A stretch of DNA of 64,000 nucleotides from positions 19,947,881 to 20,011,880 of the forward strand of contig QVOM02000049.1 in NCBI GenBank assembly GCA_003586115.2, read 5' to 3'. The DNA comes from Salvator merianae. Lineage: Eukaryota; Chordata; Lepidosauria; Squamata; Teiidae. A program made the translations under genes and the position numbers. The notes beneath the pieces were generated by a model. That model was given only the letters and a program-made list of their open reading frames with translations, was not told the DNA's origin and ran no database searches. Positions 34,726-48,190 of the stretch are shown piece by piece; the first letter of the stretch is position 1; each line of letters starts with the position of its first letter.

Positions 34726-34914
34726 TTCTTTGAACTGAGAAAAGCTGGCCCTGCAGACTTTTCTGGGAGCGTATTCTTTTGTTCCAGGAGGTGGAGTCGA
34801 TCAACTTGCTTCCAAATAGAAAACAATTCTGGAAGAGTGGCCACGGAAGAGAAGTTGAGGCTATACGGTTTTGCCTGCAATGACCAACGCAGCTATTCGG
34901 TAACTTTTGACAAG

Positions 34915-35207
34915 TAGTTATGCGCGCGCGCAGCTACACGCGCGTGCATGGGGCATGCGCGCGCACCCTCCACTTTTCCTCCGCCTCCTCCTCCTCCTCC
35001 TCCTCCTCCTCCTGAACTCCAGTCGTGTCGTGCGTCCCTGTTGCCATTCCATCTTCCTCCTCCCCTGTAAGCACTGATGGATGAGGCGCGTGGCCTTAAA
35101 GGGGCGGTGCCCAAGTAACAATCTCCTCCAATCACGACGCCCGTTATTTGCTACGACAGCAGCGGGGCAGGCGGCGGCATTCCTTTTTTCCCTCCTCGCT
35201 GCCGAAG
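34915..35207 (+). promoter_or_regulatory. EEF1E1 CpG-rich promoter
   Basis: CpG density rises sharply just upstream of EEF1E1. Visible elements are an alternating purine-pyrimidine tract (34920-34966, GCGCGCGCG and ACGCGCGTGCATG blocks), a (CCT)n repeat (34984-35013), a GC box (GGGGCGG, 35101-35107) and a CCAAT box (35128-35132). There is no TATA box. This is a typical housekeeping CpG-island promoter. The site of transcription start is not determinable from sequence alone. Confidence 0.75.
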
Positions 35208-35215
35208 ATGGCGGC
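35205..35215 (+). promoter_or_regulatory. YY1-type site over the start codon
   Basis: AAGATGGCGGC spans the EEF1E1 ATG and matches the YY1 downstream motif common in TATA-less housekeeping promoters. Binding is inferred from the match only. Confidence 0.6.
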
Positions 35216-38200
35216 CTCCGTTGGGCCTGCTGCAGGGGCAAATGAACTGAGGTTGTTGGAGAAGTTCTTGGGCTTAAAGAAGGGGAACAAATTCAGCGGT
35301 CAAGGAGACTCGAAGGTGAAGGGGACGATAATACAGGGGGGAGGGAAGGAGGTGCCTCTGTTGTTAGGGCCAAGCAAGCATGCGTTTGAATGAGAGCTGG
35401 CGTGTTTCTACTCCTGACGCGCTGACTCCGTTTTCTTAGGCTTTTCTTGTAAATCTTTGTCCCCGCTTTAAGCGTCTGTCCTTCTTCAAATAAAAATCAC
35501 CTATATCCGTATTCGTAGGCCACTAATTGCTGTCTCTTCATACATCCTTCTCTTGCTGCTCTCTTCTTCGGGAGCAGCTGTTTTTAGAGAAGAAAAACGT
35601 ACACCGACCTGTTAACCAGTGATGCCACTGCGATGTTAACTGACAAATATTGTCAAATATTTCTTCAGTAATGTCATTTCAGAGGGGAAAGGTTGCCCAA
35701 AAACGTGGAGAATTGGGGCAACAAAGCATATTTTTTTCACACATAATTGCATATTATCCCAAAAGTACTAATTTTGTAAATGTGGCGAGGTGTTGTTTGT
35801 TTTCTTCTTGTTTGTTTTTTAGGTATTTGGTATTTCAGACTTGCATATAAATATGCAAACACTAAAATATTACTTTTAGAAAGGATGACAAGTGTATTCT
35901 GTTTCTAGTTTGCACTGGTAGTGTAGTGTTTCCCTCCCCCTCAAAACGTATGTGTTGTTTTAATAGTTCTGTGTACTATATTTAACATAACGTATTTAAG
36001 TATGCTATATTTAACATAATGAAGTGAGTCTGTCATGGGATATTTTTTGACAAACAGGTCAGATTGCTGCCACTGCCCTATTATTAGGAGTTCTCTTTAA
36101 AGAGTGTTTTTTTTTTTTTTTTTGGTTGGGATTCTTTTTCTTTTTTTAAGGGACCAAAATAAATAAGGTTATTTCCTGCCACCAAGATTATCTGACATCT
36201 TGATTCTGACCTTGTTTAGTAGACAGCATATTCTCTTTTTTGGCAGATTTGCTTTCAAATAAAGATCTTTAGTTTTCTCCTCAGAAAAGGAAGCTACTTG
36301 TGTAAAAAAAAAGAATTTGGTGAACTATTTGGCAAAAGAAGTTTAAATGTAGTCCAGCGCTAGAGTTATGTGATCATATTGAATTCTCTTTCTGTCTAGA
36401 CTCCTGTACTGCAAACAAATAATGGTCCCAGCCTGACAGGACTGACTACTATAGCAGTTCATCTAGTCAAACAAGCAAAGAAAGAACAGCTGCTTGGAAA
36501 TACTCTAGAAGAAAAGGCAATAGTTCAGCAATGGTTAGAATACAGAATAACACGAATAGATAAACAGTCCAATAAGGAAGATACTAAAATAATACTGAAG
36601 GTAAGAAAATGAACACACTGAATTTTGAGGAACTGGAGCAGTATAATTGTTGATCCATTGTACATTGTTCTGAATTTTTGAGTATATGCCAATCTGACTC
36701 CAAAATTGAGGGCTACTGTTAGATTTTAAAACCCTAAAGGGCTTTTAACTATAATAACCCCCTTTTAATGTTATTCTTGTATATTCTGATTATTTGAATT
36801 CTGAGATTATCAGCTGATAGGAGTCCACATTGGATTATTTGTTCATGACAGTTGGACATGTTGCCAAGTGAAGTGTCCTAGCCCCAGTCACTGTACAATT
36901 TTTAAAAAGCTAACAAACCTTTGGCTGTTTTCTTCTTTTTTGCTCAGCGTGTGCATTTTATCTTATGCATTTACAGCTTTCTGACAAAATAAAACTAATA
37001 ACCTTAATGCAATCAGAATGTTCAACTATCTTGCATCGTGCAGAGCTTACTTTAAATTCAGTATTTTTGCAAAAAGCCATGCTTTATACATTAAAAGTAC
37101 CACACCATGGCTGACAGGTGAGAACCTAAAAGTAGTAGAAGATGCGCTCTTACTTCCCTAATCAGTTTCCATTTGAAGCATCTGTGATCCTTTTCATGCC
37201 TTCTCTGATCCCTGACACTCATTATTCTTGCTTTCACAATTCCTGGCTGTATTGTGTTCCTTTTCTCCTTTTCCATCTGCTGAAGCACAGTCTTACACAG
37301 TCTTCCCTTCACTCATTCCCATGTCCCTTCTGCTGATTCTGAGAGCCAAGCAAGGTGCTGAATTAACAAACCATAGCTAGACATCATCAGCAATTTCTAA
37401 TTCCCTCAAATACTTCAGACTGTCCTCATACAGAGGAGACATTAGTCCATTTATCATGTAAATTTCTCTCCGTCACTCTTCTTCAGAGATTACAGAAGAT
37501 AGAACTCCACTCATTATTTCTAACGTGGTACAGTAAAATAATAGATTCCTAAATCGTTAAGCAAATTTTACGCTGGGTTCTGGCACTCCATATTACTATA
37601 CTATGAGGATAGTTAAAATTGCCCATTAGCTGAATTTATTAGAATTTGTATTGTCTTCAGTTGTAATATAGAAACACTACAAATACAGCAAAAGAGAAAA
37701 GCAGCAAAGATATAGTAAACTATGAAAATATTTGAGGCAAGTTTTATGTTGGTTATTAAACTGACATAACTTCCTGTCAGTAAAGGAGTCCATGCCACTA
37801 CTTGCCCTCCGGTCCCTTGCTTGTCTTGGTCGACCAAAGCCTGTAGCGACAAATCCATTATTTTGAGCTACTGCTGTGGCTCAGCCAAAGTTCTGCTTTT
37901 CTTCCTCTTATGACTGTATGTCACCATCCTGAAGCGTGGCTGACCTTAGACTTGTCTCTGCTGCCATTGAGTACAGGTGAAGTTCTATCAGTACTTAAAG
38001 TGGCAGAGGTTCACTTGATCTGGAGATATTGTATAATATCACCTCGTAGCTAATTTTCCTTTCCTTGGCAGGGGGCTCAAAGCAGTGATAGTGACATCTG
38101 CAGGTATGCTTGGATGAAGCAGACTATCAGGACCTTTTTCAGTCTGATTTCAGGCCTGGTCACAGCACTTAGACTCCCTTGGATGCTGTGTTTGAGATGA

Positions 38201-41200
38201 CTTGTTTGGGGAGAAAGACAGTGGGAGTGCTTTCCTGTTGTTGCTCCTTGACTTATCTGCAGCTTTCAATACTATTGACGATTATATTCTTTCAGAGTGA
38301 CTCTAAGGGATTGGGGGCATTGTGTAACAATGGTTCCTGGCCTTTTCTCTGAGATGGATTCCAAAGCTTATGCTTGGTGGATTTCTGTTTGTCACCCTGA
38401 CAGTTCACTTGTGCGGTTTCTCAGGGATCAAACCTGTCTCTCATGCTTTTCAAGGTCTATATGAAACCTCTGGGGGTGGTCATAAGGAGGTTTAGAGATA
38501 AGTATTTATTTATTTACATTTATATATCACTCTTCACGCTGAGGTCCTAGAGTGGTTTACACCATAAAAATATATTTCAGATATTACAAATAAAAACAAA
38601 TCCACTGCCAATCAGGTGTAGAGTTAGGGAGTGAGAGGCCACCTTTGGGACCCTGAGCTTACTCTGTGTCCTCTATTTTCTTCAGGCAAGAAGGGTCATC
38701 TGATGCCTTCTGTTGGCAGTTGGGGGAGTAGAGGCCATGGTTGGGAGCTGATGGAAGAGGGGAAAAATCAATTTATGATAGGAGCTTACAGATTAGGACT
38801 GTAAGAAGCCGCTGAAAGCCTTGCTTTCTCCTATGCAAACAGGCAATCATTTTCACTAGTCAATGTTAGGTTCTTCAGTTGCCATGCTGTCATGCCTCCA
38901 CCAACAAGTAGTCCTGATGTGCTTGAGATTTGGCTCTCTTGGTGCCAGCCTTCCAGAATTAGGCAGGCTCCTGTGTTGTCTTGATCACTACAGCATCTGT
39001 GTTGAAACAGGCTTCACCATGATGGTGAACCCATTGTTTTCAGCTACTACTGTGGCTCAGTCAGAGTAGGCTTTTTCTTCTCCTGGCTGTATGTCACCTC
39101 AGGCATGGCTAAAAGCAAGCTTGTCTCTGCTGCCAGAGTCACTGCCACTATTCCAGGGCGCATGGAGTGGCCTTGCTTCCCCTCTGTCCAGCTACAGCAG
39201 CTAGCTGAGTTAGTTGTCTCCTGGTGACTGTTGAGGGGGAAAGATTTGAGTATATCTAGATGACTTTCCATATCTGTATGAAACCACTGGGAACAACCAT
39301 CAGGAGGTTTGGAGTTCAGTATCATCAGTATGCAGGTGACACCCAATTGTACATCTCTGTTCATCAACATCAGATGAGGCAGTGGAGATCTTGGTCCAGT
39401 GCCTTGAAGCAGCGAGGGCCTGAACGCAGACTGATAGATTGAGGCTCAACCCTGATAAGATGGGAATGGGGAATGGTGTTTGCCCCAGCTTCTCAGATCA
39501 GGAAAGTGAGAAAACATCCTGTTTTGGCAGGGTCACACTCCCCTTAAAGGAACAGGTGAGAGAATCATAGAATCATAGAGTTGGAAGGGACCTCCAGGGT
39601 CATCGAGTGCAACTCCCTGCTCAATGCAGGATTCTCTAAACCGTCCCAGACAGATATCCATCCAGCCTCTCCTGTAGGGGCCTCAACATTCTCCTGGATT
39701 CATTGTTGTCACTTGAGACAATGGCTGGCTTCCCCTAATTTGACAGTGGAAGCCCTTTCTTGATAGAGATAACATGGTCACCTCCAGCTTGGATTATTGG
39801 GTTGGCTGCCCTTGAAGATGGTCTGCAGATTGCAACTAGTGCAAAATATGGCAGCTAGGGTAGTAACCTGCATTACTAGAGTAGTCATATTACCCCTGTC
39901 CTTAAAGAGCAGCACATTATAAAAATCAATCAAATAACAGTTTTTAATCTGAAATGAAACAAAAATGCTTATGAAATTTTTAAACTGGCAATTTGGGTGA
40001 ATTATGACAAATCTTCCCGTCATCAGAATAAATAGTAAAAATCAAACTGTAGACTTCCTAGATTTTTCTAATATTACGATTTCACCCTCTTTCACTTCAA
40101 GTTAAATTCTGAATGGTTCTTTTCCTTGCATAGAGGTCTGGCCCTGGTATGTAAAGCAAGCAGGATGTTTCAAAGAGTGATAAAGTTCACCAAAGGTTTA
40201 TCCACAGACATTGCACAAGGCTGTTAAGTGAAAAGGTGACCTGCATGTGCTTTCTGAATTCATATCTGGGTTTTCCTCCTCCTGTTTCCTCCTCCCCCTT
40301 CTTTTTTAATTTGGTTTGTTTATGAACACATATTGATGGACCTCAACTAAATATGGTATACCTGGGGAAGACTAGATGGAATGTGGGAGTCACTCTAATC
40401 ACGAGATTGTCTTGGTATGCTGCCTATGTTACTTATCTGTGCAGGCACAGTGGTGTTAGAGAGGGATGCAAAATTATGCTGATTCTTTGGAGTTGAAAGT
40501 AGATCTGTGTTGTGTTTTCTAGGATCTTAATTCATACCTTGAAGACAAAGTCTACATTACAGGAAATAATTTTACTTTAGCAGATATTCTACTCTACTAT
40601 GGACTGCACCACATTGTAGTGAGTATAGTTTCATTGCAGCCTTGGTGCCATTTTTTAAAATTTGATTTACATTGATCTGGCAATAAAATAGTTTTCATCT
40701 TAAGTTACTATTAGTGGATGGGTTTTACATTATGTTAGTTTATAATGAGGGGAGAGTTTGTGTCTGTCCAAAGTGTCCTCCTACAATAGCAACAGTGTTT
40801 GTTTTTCTGGAGATTTTTATCTTTTATCTTGCCATTTCCTTTATGGAAATGATAAAATCAAATTAAAGAGCTAGAATGTCTCACAAACCTAGAATGTTTA
40901 CACAAACCCTTAATATTGCAAGCACAAAAAAAGTTAGCTTGGAGCAAGTGTTCCATTGTCATCCATTTCAAAGTTTACTTTTTCCTTTAAGGATACTGCT
41001 GCTTTCATATTAAGTGATTATTGCATCAGCACATGCAGTAAAACAATAGGTACAGCATAGACTGTGGTGTTTAAATATTGTGGTTAAGGTTGACATGGGA
41101 AAGAAATCTCAAACTACCAATATAGTTCTAGAGCCCAAATCGGCTGATTACTGGAAGTTAGGATACAGTGGTTCTGCTACCATTCAACCTCTAGTGCTAC

Positions 41201-41879
41201 CACTTACAGAAGCCTCGTTTCCCGGCAGCTCTGCAAAAATTAACCCTGGCATCCCTTAATTACTAGAACAGTTAGGAGATTAGGGCATGATATGCCGTAA
41301 GCCCAGTGTAACAGGAATCTTCCCATTTCTAACCCTGTTTTGGTCAAGGCTGCTGTGTTGTTTTGCTGAGAGATCTGTGTTTGCCTACTGGCAAATAGCT
41401 TAAAAGTTATTTGCAGTGCTGAAGTCTAAACAAAGTTAGGAACAGGTGATTTTTTTCTATAAAGGATAGAAAGAAACAGGATTATATTTTAAATCAAATT
41501 AATGAGATAATAAAACTGACTGCTGTTCAGTAAAAAAAGGGAAGATTCAGTTGTACCAAATTTTATGGCTTTGTAAGCTGTATAAGAGAGGAGTGATTCA
41601 TAGACATAATCTAATGCAGAATCTAATAAACCATACTAGCAGATTTCAGGTGTTCAGACTTAGTTTAATTTAAAAGACCTATTTATACAGTATATTGTTT
41701 AGTATCCATTTAATTATGACATTTATTTTTCTTTCATTTAGGTTGACCTTACAGTGCAGGAGAAGGAGAAATACATTAATGTGTCTCGGTGGTTTAACCA
41801 TATTCAGCACTATCCAGGTATCCGACAACATCTATCAAGCATAGTCTTCATCAAGAACAGACTCTATAATACCTATTAA
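35208..41879 (+). CDS. EEF1E1: EEF1E1 (AIMP3/p18), four exons
   Basis: Eukaryotic translation elongation factor 1 epsilon-1, a scaffold subunit of the multi-tRNA-synthetase complex that binds methionyl-tRNA synthetase; it also moves to the nucleus in the DNA-damage response. Coding exons are 35208-35315, 36400-36600, 40523-40618 and 41742-41879 (TAA stop), all with AG/GT borders and codon-aligned joins, giving 180 residues (human 174). Exon 1 encodes the N-terminal LLEKFLGLKKGNK segment; exon 2 carries VLQTNNGPSLTGLTTIA; exons 3-4 form the GST-C-like helical domain (NFTLADILLYYGL; VDLTVQEKEKYINVSRW; HYPGIRQHLSS). The N terminus is about six residues longer than the human protein (SVGPAAGAN region). 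No ATG precedes it in frame. Intron 2 carries L2 and CR1 insertions. Confidence 0.97.
37854..38590 (+). mobile_element. L2 LINE fragment, copy 1
   Basis: Broken reverse-transcriptase coding sequence in EEF1E1 intron 2. The stretch near 38250-38290 encodes the LLDLSAAFDTIDH-type motif in damaged form, and 38459-38490 encodes MKPLGVVIRRF, both typical of L2. It ends at an ATTT-rich 3' tail piece (38497-38590). The left part (37854-37980) parallels 39030-39130 of copy 2. No intact ORF. Confidence 0.7.
38990..39910 (+). mobile_element. L2 LINE fragment, copy 2, split by CR1
   Basis: A second L2 reverse-transcriptase fragment. Around 39275-39370 it encodes MKPLGTTIRRFGVQYHQYAG followed by DTQLYIS, the L2 version of the catalytic YADD region with the second-to-last position altered (AGD). 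Downstream L2 sequence resumes at about 39688 and reaches about 39910. Between them lies an antisense CR1 end (39556-39687). Frameshifts and stops make it inactive. Confidence 0.75.
39556..39687 (-). mobile_element. CR1 LINE 3' end inserted in L2
   Basis: Reverse complement of a CR1 tail: AATCATAGAATCATAGAG (the ATTCTATG repeat), then GTTGGAAGGGACCTCCAGGG. It matches the 3' end at 1-300 on the opposite strand. Its position interrupts L2 coding sequence, so it is the younger insertion. Confidence 0.8.
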
Positions 41880-44800
41880 GTGCCGTGTTTTGAATTTCCG
41901 TGAAATGAAAAACTTTGTTTTGAAGCTACTAATATGCAAAGCATTGTTTTGTGACATTTCCATCTGTGACACAGCACAGTTGATGCCTAAAGTAATTGGA
42001 CCTCACTAAAACAGTTGCTTGGCAAATTTCAGCAGATGAAATGTGAATCAAGCTTAAAGTAGAAAATCTCATTCTAATGACACAGTCATATAGGTTAGCT
42101 TTTATTGTATGGAAATGTCTAAAACAACTGCCATGTATCTACAGTGCTACTTGTCTGGATTGCTATCACACATAGTACTTGTATTTTTCTCCTACAGATG
42201 TTTATGATGGTTTTATAAATTTACTGTAAAAATTGTGCCAAGGATTTTGAAAGAGAGAAGCCAAATGTATTGATAACAAATCATATTTATGTGATAAATT
42301 ATTTTAACTGCTTTAGTTTTATTATTCATTTGAGCAGAGAGATATTAAGTGATAAAGATTAAAATGTTGGGCTAGATGTTGCAAATAGAATGGGAAATAA
42401 TTACTGTAAACCATTAAATGCTCCACTTTCCAAGTTACCCAGTGCAGTTTCTTTTACTGTGGTACTACTATAATTACCCCAGAAGAAAAATGAGGTTGGT
42501 TGATCTCTGTAGTTCAGCCACATTCTCCAGTAAAGTAAGCTGGTGTACATATGAGGCTTTATCCATTTCATTTAGAAGGTGTTTGCTTACTTTAGACAGT
42601 TTGACTTATATCTGGATGAAGAGGTATCGGAAGGTAAATATATGCATTTCTGAGATCCTTGAAGAAGAATCACTGGTGAAGGACTGTGAAAACAGTCAGT
42701 GGTTAATAGAATGTATTTGTGAATTCAACATGTTCTACTTTTAATGAGACTAACAAAAACCATTTCCCCCAAATTCTTGACAGTTCCTGTTAAAAACCAC
42801 CAGAAGACACTGTTTTCATTTGGTATAGTTTCACAACTAAACTTCAAGTACAAATAATGTCATGGATTGCTTTAGTTCTCATTCTGAAATGAACTGTAAA
42901 TGTTTACTTTTGGAAATTACTGATTAACATCAAGACAGAGCAGTGAACCATTTTAATAGCCTTCGAAAATTAAATGAGACATTTCTGACAGATGAATCCA
43001 CCTTCTCTGTGGAAAGCATGTACGAGGCTCCAAAAAAGCTCATAGAGAGCGGCTCCAACTCTGAATAACTCATGTTCTTCATAGCTGGCCAATACATGTC
43101 ATCTAGTTAGTGTTAATTTTTCTCTGATTTAATGGATTCAGTAGACATGGATCATCTCATATAGTCTACTAAGCAGATGGTTGACTTGTACCTACAAATG
43201 ACATGACTTTTAATTTAGGGTTGTGCTATGACTTCCTGCATCAATATATTATGCTAGAAGTACATTTACCAAGGCTCCAAAGCCTTCGAGAAAAGCCTCT
43301 GAAATGCTGTGCACCTTTTCTAATGTTGATATCAAGAGGTTTTCTTTAACAAATCAGTGCAGTAGGGTTGTGCACAAAGCAAACTATTGTTAAAGTTTAA
43401 ACTGGCCACTTAGGATAGTTCAGACTTGTAGGCAACCCATGATTAGATCCAGTTAGATTAAACCCATTTTGCCCTTTCAAGTCAATGCTGAACGATGAGA
43501 CTGGGGATTGAGAAGTGTCTTTGTCTAAGGCAGATGGCGGCAAAAAAATGGGGGAATGGCTTGACCCCAATACTCCCTATGGCTGTACTGGCCTAAGCAA
43601 GTTTGACATGGAAGGGAACTGAGGCCAGGTCAGCCTGATTTAAATTTGAAAGAGCCATTTGCCAACTGCACTGCACAACCTACAACACAGGCAAATTTGT
43701 GTTTTTCTTCTAGAATAATGCAGAGCAGGCCTAACAGAAGATAATAAGATGGGTAAAATTTGCTCTTCCTGCTTTATTGCCATCATTTGAGCTTCTTAGA
43801 AGCAATTTAGTTTGCAAATGCACATAAATAAGCTAGGATGTGTATTTGTCTAAAGCATTATATTTATGCTTCATTTTTCATAAACAGATCTCAGGCTCAT
43901 TTCTGGTATAGGCAGCATGGATAATGTTCTTGTGGATGATGTAAGAACCTGCATCTTATATTTTTACATAGAAATTTACTTCCAGACTTGCTTTGGAAGC
44001 ACTTTGGTTTTGTTACATCATTTTTCAATAATATGGCTGTCCTACCCATTCCTGGCACCTGCTCTGATATATTTTTAAAAATATAATTGTCTATTTATCT
44101 TCAGCTTCATTCTTTCACACATTTATTGGAACTATGAAAGCTGGGTTTTTTGTTACATCCTTTCATGAATAATAATACTTATTTTGCATAACAGCTGTAT
44201 CGAAATTCGTTCAAGAGCTTGACACATTATCCTCTGTGTGCCTCTGGGATGCAAGGTCTTTGCCATCTACTGTGACAAAGTATACTGAAGTATTCAGAGA
44301 AGGATGGATATTGTCAGAATGTAGATAAAACAAGTCAGTTGTCATTTTTGCTGCACTTAGCTTTTTTTTTTTTTTTTTTTTATCGAGACAGCTCGATCAC
44401 AGCTAGTAGAGCAACTTGATGATTTAAAGAAATACACAGATTGACTGAAGCTTGCTTCTTCGGTCCCTCCGTGTTCATTTTAACAGTTATGAATATGTGT
44501 GGCTTTACTTCAGTTTGTTCAACTGTGGATGTGGCCAGTGAGTTGAAATCCATTTTTCCCTTCCTCAATGGCCTGTACAAGTTACTGGGAGACAAATACA
44601 ATGTATCCTATCTATGCTGTTGTTCCCTGCTCATCCATAAATGCAGTCTTTCCTGCTTAGCCAAAGGTTCCTGATGGCTTCAGAGAGGGTTACTGAACCT
44701 TCATGCCTTTGCTTCTATCTAAATTATAAATAAATCCTATAGTGCTTTGTACTGAGCAATATAATACCTATCTAAACCTTCCTGTGTTCATCTTGTTTAT

Positions 44801-47800
44801 TCAACTCATACTTAAAGTAACTTGTGCAGTTCTAATTCATGAAAGTCAACTGGGAAGTTTCACAGTATACATGGTGTCGAACCTGACTAATAAAACTAAT
44901 ATTTAAGCAAAAGCACTGGGGCTTTCAAGAGTCTTCCTGTGTACATGAGTATATATGGAAAGTTGTGAGCAATTGATTATTAACAGTCATCAGTAGGCTA
45001 CAGATCAGAACGAGGGACAAAGCTCACATAAGGAGCCTCACGGTCATCTCCCCAAACCCTCCTTTGATGCATAACAGCTGTGACTGGAGCTTCACCTTTA
45101 CCCTGCAGGCCCAATCTGCAGCCAGCCACTGTTAGCAATACAAACAATACCACATCATGCTTCCAGAAGCAAAGCATTAGAAATTAAACTCATTGGAGAA
45201 AAGCTCTTACTGGGTTTCTGACCAGCACACCCTCAGGCATTAGGGCAACTTCTACAACACAACAGATCTCAAGAAAACAATGCTTTACACTTTAACTTTT
45301 TTTTTACATTATCTTTGCTGTGTTTTATTGTTCTTCACACACATCCCAGTGGCCATGTGTTCAGGCTTTTTTTAAAATTTTCTTTTAAATAAGTATATCT
45401 GTTTTATACACTTAACCATCAGTCTAAAACTTGTAGAAGTATCAGTTTTACAGATCAGTTGCTTTTTAGTTTTTGCCCTTTGGAGAGCAATACTTCTTTT
45501 CAGTACCCTTCATCCAACAAGCCTGCAGTTTTCCATTACTGAAACACTCCATTTCATACAGCAGCCTCCAATACACCATCAATATATTTCTGTCCATACT
45601 AAAATGTGCTAAGCATTGTTCTTGAATTTGGGGAAGGTATGTTATTTTATTACCCTTTTTTGTAAAAAAAAAAAAAAAAAAGTTTAATTTTGTCACAAAA
45701 CATTTAGAGAAGAACTTTGCTATGCTTAACATTCCTATATTTGCTATACTTAACATAAACACATTCCTGTGCCTGTATCCCATGCCTGCATGCTGTACAG
45801 TAGATTTATAACATTACAGCCCTTCCAGCTTTAGAGTAATGTGGAAAGATGTTAAACATTGTGGAGAGTAAGTTATATTTTTTGTAGTGATTACTAGTTT
45901 CTGTTTTGTCTACCATTGCTGCAGGCATGACTTATTTCTTCAGTCTTGCTGAATACAGTCTAGCTTATGCATTCTACAGAAAACAGGAAGGTTGATACCT
46001 TCTTAATGTCTTTACATGTTAAGGATCCCCCTTTGCCTTTCCTATGTTACCTTAGCCCCTTTAGGAAGATTTGGAGCCATTAAACTTTCTCATTTATTCG
46101 AAGAACTAAAGCTCTTTCAGCTTTTCCCCATATCATGATCTAACATGACAGCTCATCGGTGATGTCTGTTCCACTTCAAAGAGGCAGGTAGCCTAGGGCC
46201 GGCCAGCTGTATTGTGGATTCCACAAATTTGGCTTGCTGTTCCTGCTGGGTGTCATCTGTCTTCTTAGTCTTGCGGTGGATAATTTTTGTCCTCCCCCAG
46301 CATCATCTGCTTGAGCAATTCCTGCCTGGCAGGCCTGTCTGTCCAGTTTGAGCATCAAACATGGTAACTGTATGACTAATCTGACAAGGCAACTACTCTA
46401 AACAGCAGAGCCCCAGGCCCACTTTGACCAGGATCAGCATCACAACCCACAAACTTCCAACAATCACGACTGCGGTCTCAGTCTTCCATCACAGATGCTG
46501 CCCATGGACTTACTCTGCTCACGCAAACTCCGTCTCCCTTTCTATTCCCCCACACCCACAACCCTACTCTTAAAGGTTGTCACTCCAATTCCTTATATCT
46601 CCCAAGAAGTCTGCCTCAACAGGTTTGGGTTTCCCTGCCTGTTGCCAGCATTTGACTCAAGCACCGCCACTTGGATGAAACCATCTTTTAGTGGATTATC
46701 ATTGCTAGACAGCCTGTGGGAAAAATGACAAGACTCGGCATGTTAATCTGAAGATTTCACAATACAGAACGCCGCTAACACTAATCATAAATGGCAAGAT
46801 GATCCCTAAAAGAGAAAGCGGGTTCCCTGGCAAGGCAAAAATGACACTACTTGTTTAGTAAACCTTCCCCAAAACTCCATATGATGACTACATATGTTGA
46901 TTTTCATGCTCACAGGAATAAATATTCCCATAGCCTTATGACTTGATTACTCTATCGTACAAACTGACAGGTAGGAGATTTAGAGATGCTGTCTTTTTAT
47001 AACCATTGCCTCCTTTCTGTTCTGTTAAAAAAATACAATTAAATAGTGACAAAATTGGGCATGAATGCATGAAACAAAACAAAGCCTGATGCACCTGGGC
47101 ACCAAACTGTATTTTGTTAAAGTAGCAAAAGACTACCTTTTACAAAACTGGTTCTCATTCAGTTCAGCTGCATAATTCATGCTGCATTTGATCCCTTCTC
47201 CTTGAAGAAATACCTATGTAGGAAAATGGATACATTAAAAGAAGCATCTGTGTTTCGCTGAAATGATGGCTGCCTGCTCTAAGAGAAAATAATTCTGCAT
47301 CGGCTTTTTCCTATAGTGACTTTATCTCAACAAATCTTGTCCTTAGAGAAGTCATCCTGAAATTGTATTTGGAAATTGGGATGAATAAAAGCCTGTCCTT
47401 AAAACTATATTTGATATTATAACATAAGAAGGAAATTCTTGTTCCTTTAAGATTGGACTTAGCAACTTTTATTACATTTTACTATTTTTTACCACCACCT
47501 AGATAAATAATCATTACATTACCTAGGGAGAATTCATGGGCCATATGTAATTTACAAAAGGGTTTTCCTTGCAGCCTAGTATTTAGAAATCAACACCCCA
47601 ACCAATGCAGCTTATGCTCCCCCTTGTGCTTTCCTATCAGAATTGAACTCTGTTTAATTGACCAAACCACTCTGTGGCCTAGGCCTTACCCTAAAGAGCC
47701 ATATGCACAATCAGAGTAACCCTTGCATAACCAAATATCCATGTAAATCTTCTCTGGGCCCACTAAACAGCTTCAAGGTTATATTTTAATAAGAAGTGGT

Positions 47801-47930
47801 ATATAAATGTTTTAAATAAATAATATTGTACGGGTATGTATTTGTTTACCAGCATCAGACCCATCTGCTCATACCCCATGCATTGGCTTGTCATTTAGAA
47901 AACTATATCCCTGCATTAGATGCACAGAAG
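41880..47930. other. EEF1E1 3' flank and intergenic DNA
   Basis: Begins with the presumed EEF1E1 3' UTR. Candidate polyadenylation signals are an ATTAAA near 42412 and AATAAA at 44729-44734 and 44889-44894; none can be chosen from sequence. The rest is AT-rich DNA with homopolymer runs (T at about 44362-44381, A at about 45665-45680). No exon of another gene is recognised; the 108-codon frame at 42418-42744 has no domain. Confidence 0.5.
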
Positions 47931-47935
47931 GAACA

Positions 47936-48010
47936 TAAGAACATAAGAGGAGTCCTGCTGCATCAGGCCATGGCCCATCTAATCCAGCATCCTGTTTCAC
48001 ACAATGACCC
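47936..48010 (-). mobile_element. CR1/L3-like tail, antisense
   Basis: AACATAAGAACATAAGAGG followed by CATCAGGCCATGGCCCATCT is the complement of the CTTATGTT-ending LINE tail at 34500-34550. Only the 3' end is present. Confidence 0.7.
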
Positions 48011-48190
48011 ACCAACTGGAAAGACAGCTAAACTCTTCATAACAACTGCATAAAGACATCCTGATTCATCACACTCTGAACCATCAAATACATTGAAGTT
48101 ATACAGCCTAAGACATATACAGAGCCCTTGTTCCTAATGCTTCCCTATGCATTTCTCTTGATTTTATTTTATCACGTTAGCACAATCTAA

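Noticed and set aside
35148..35207. In-frame upstream extension of EEF1E1
   Set aside because: The extension begins with TTG, not ATG, and has no counterpart in the family.
34893..35241. Minus-strand Gly/Arg-rich frames opposite the EEF1E1 promoter
   Set aside because: They translate the (CCT)n repeat and CpG island; no evidence for a divergent gene.
42418..42744. 108-codon + frame after EEF1E1
   Set aside because: Lies in the presumed 3' UTR/flank, with no domain or homology I recognise.
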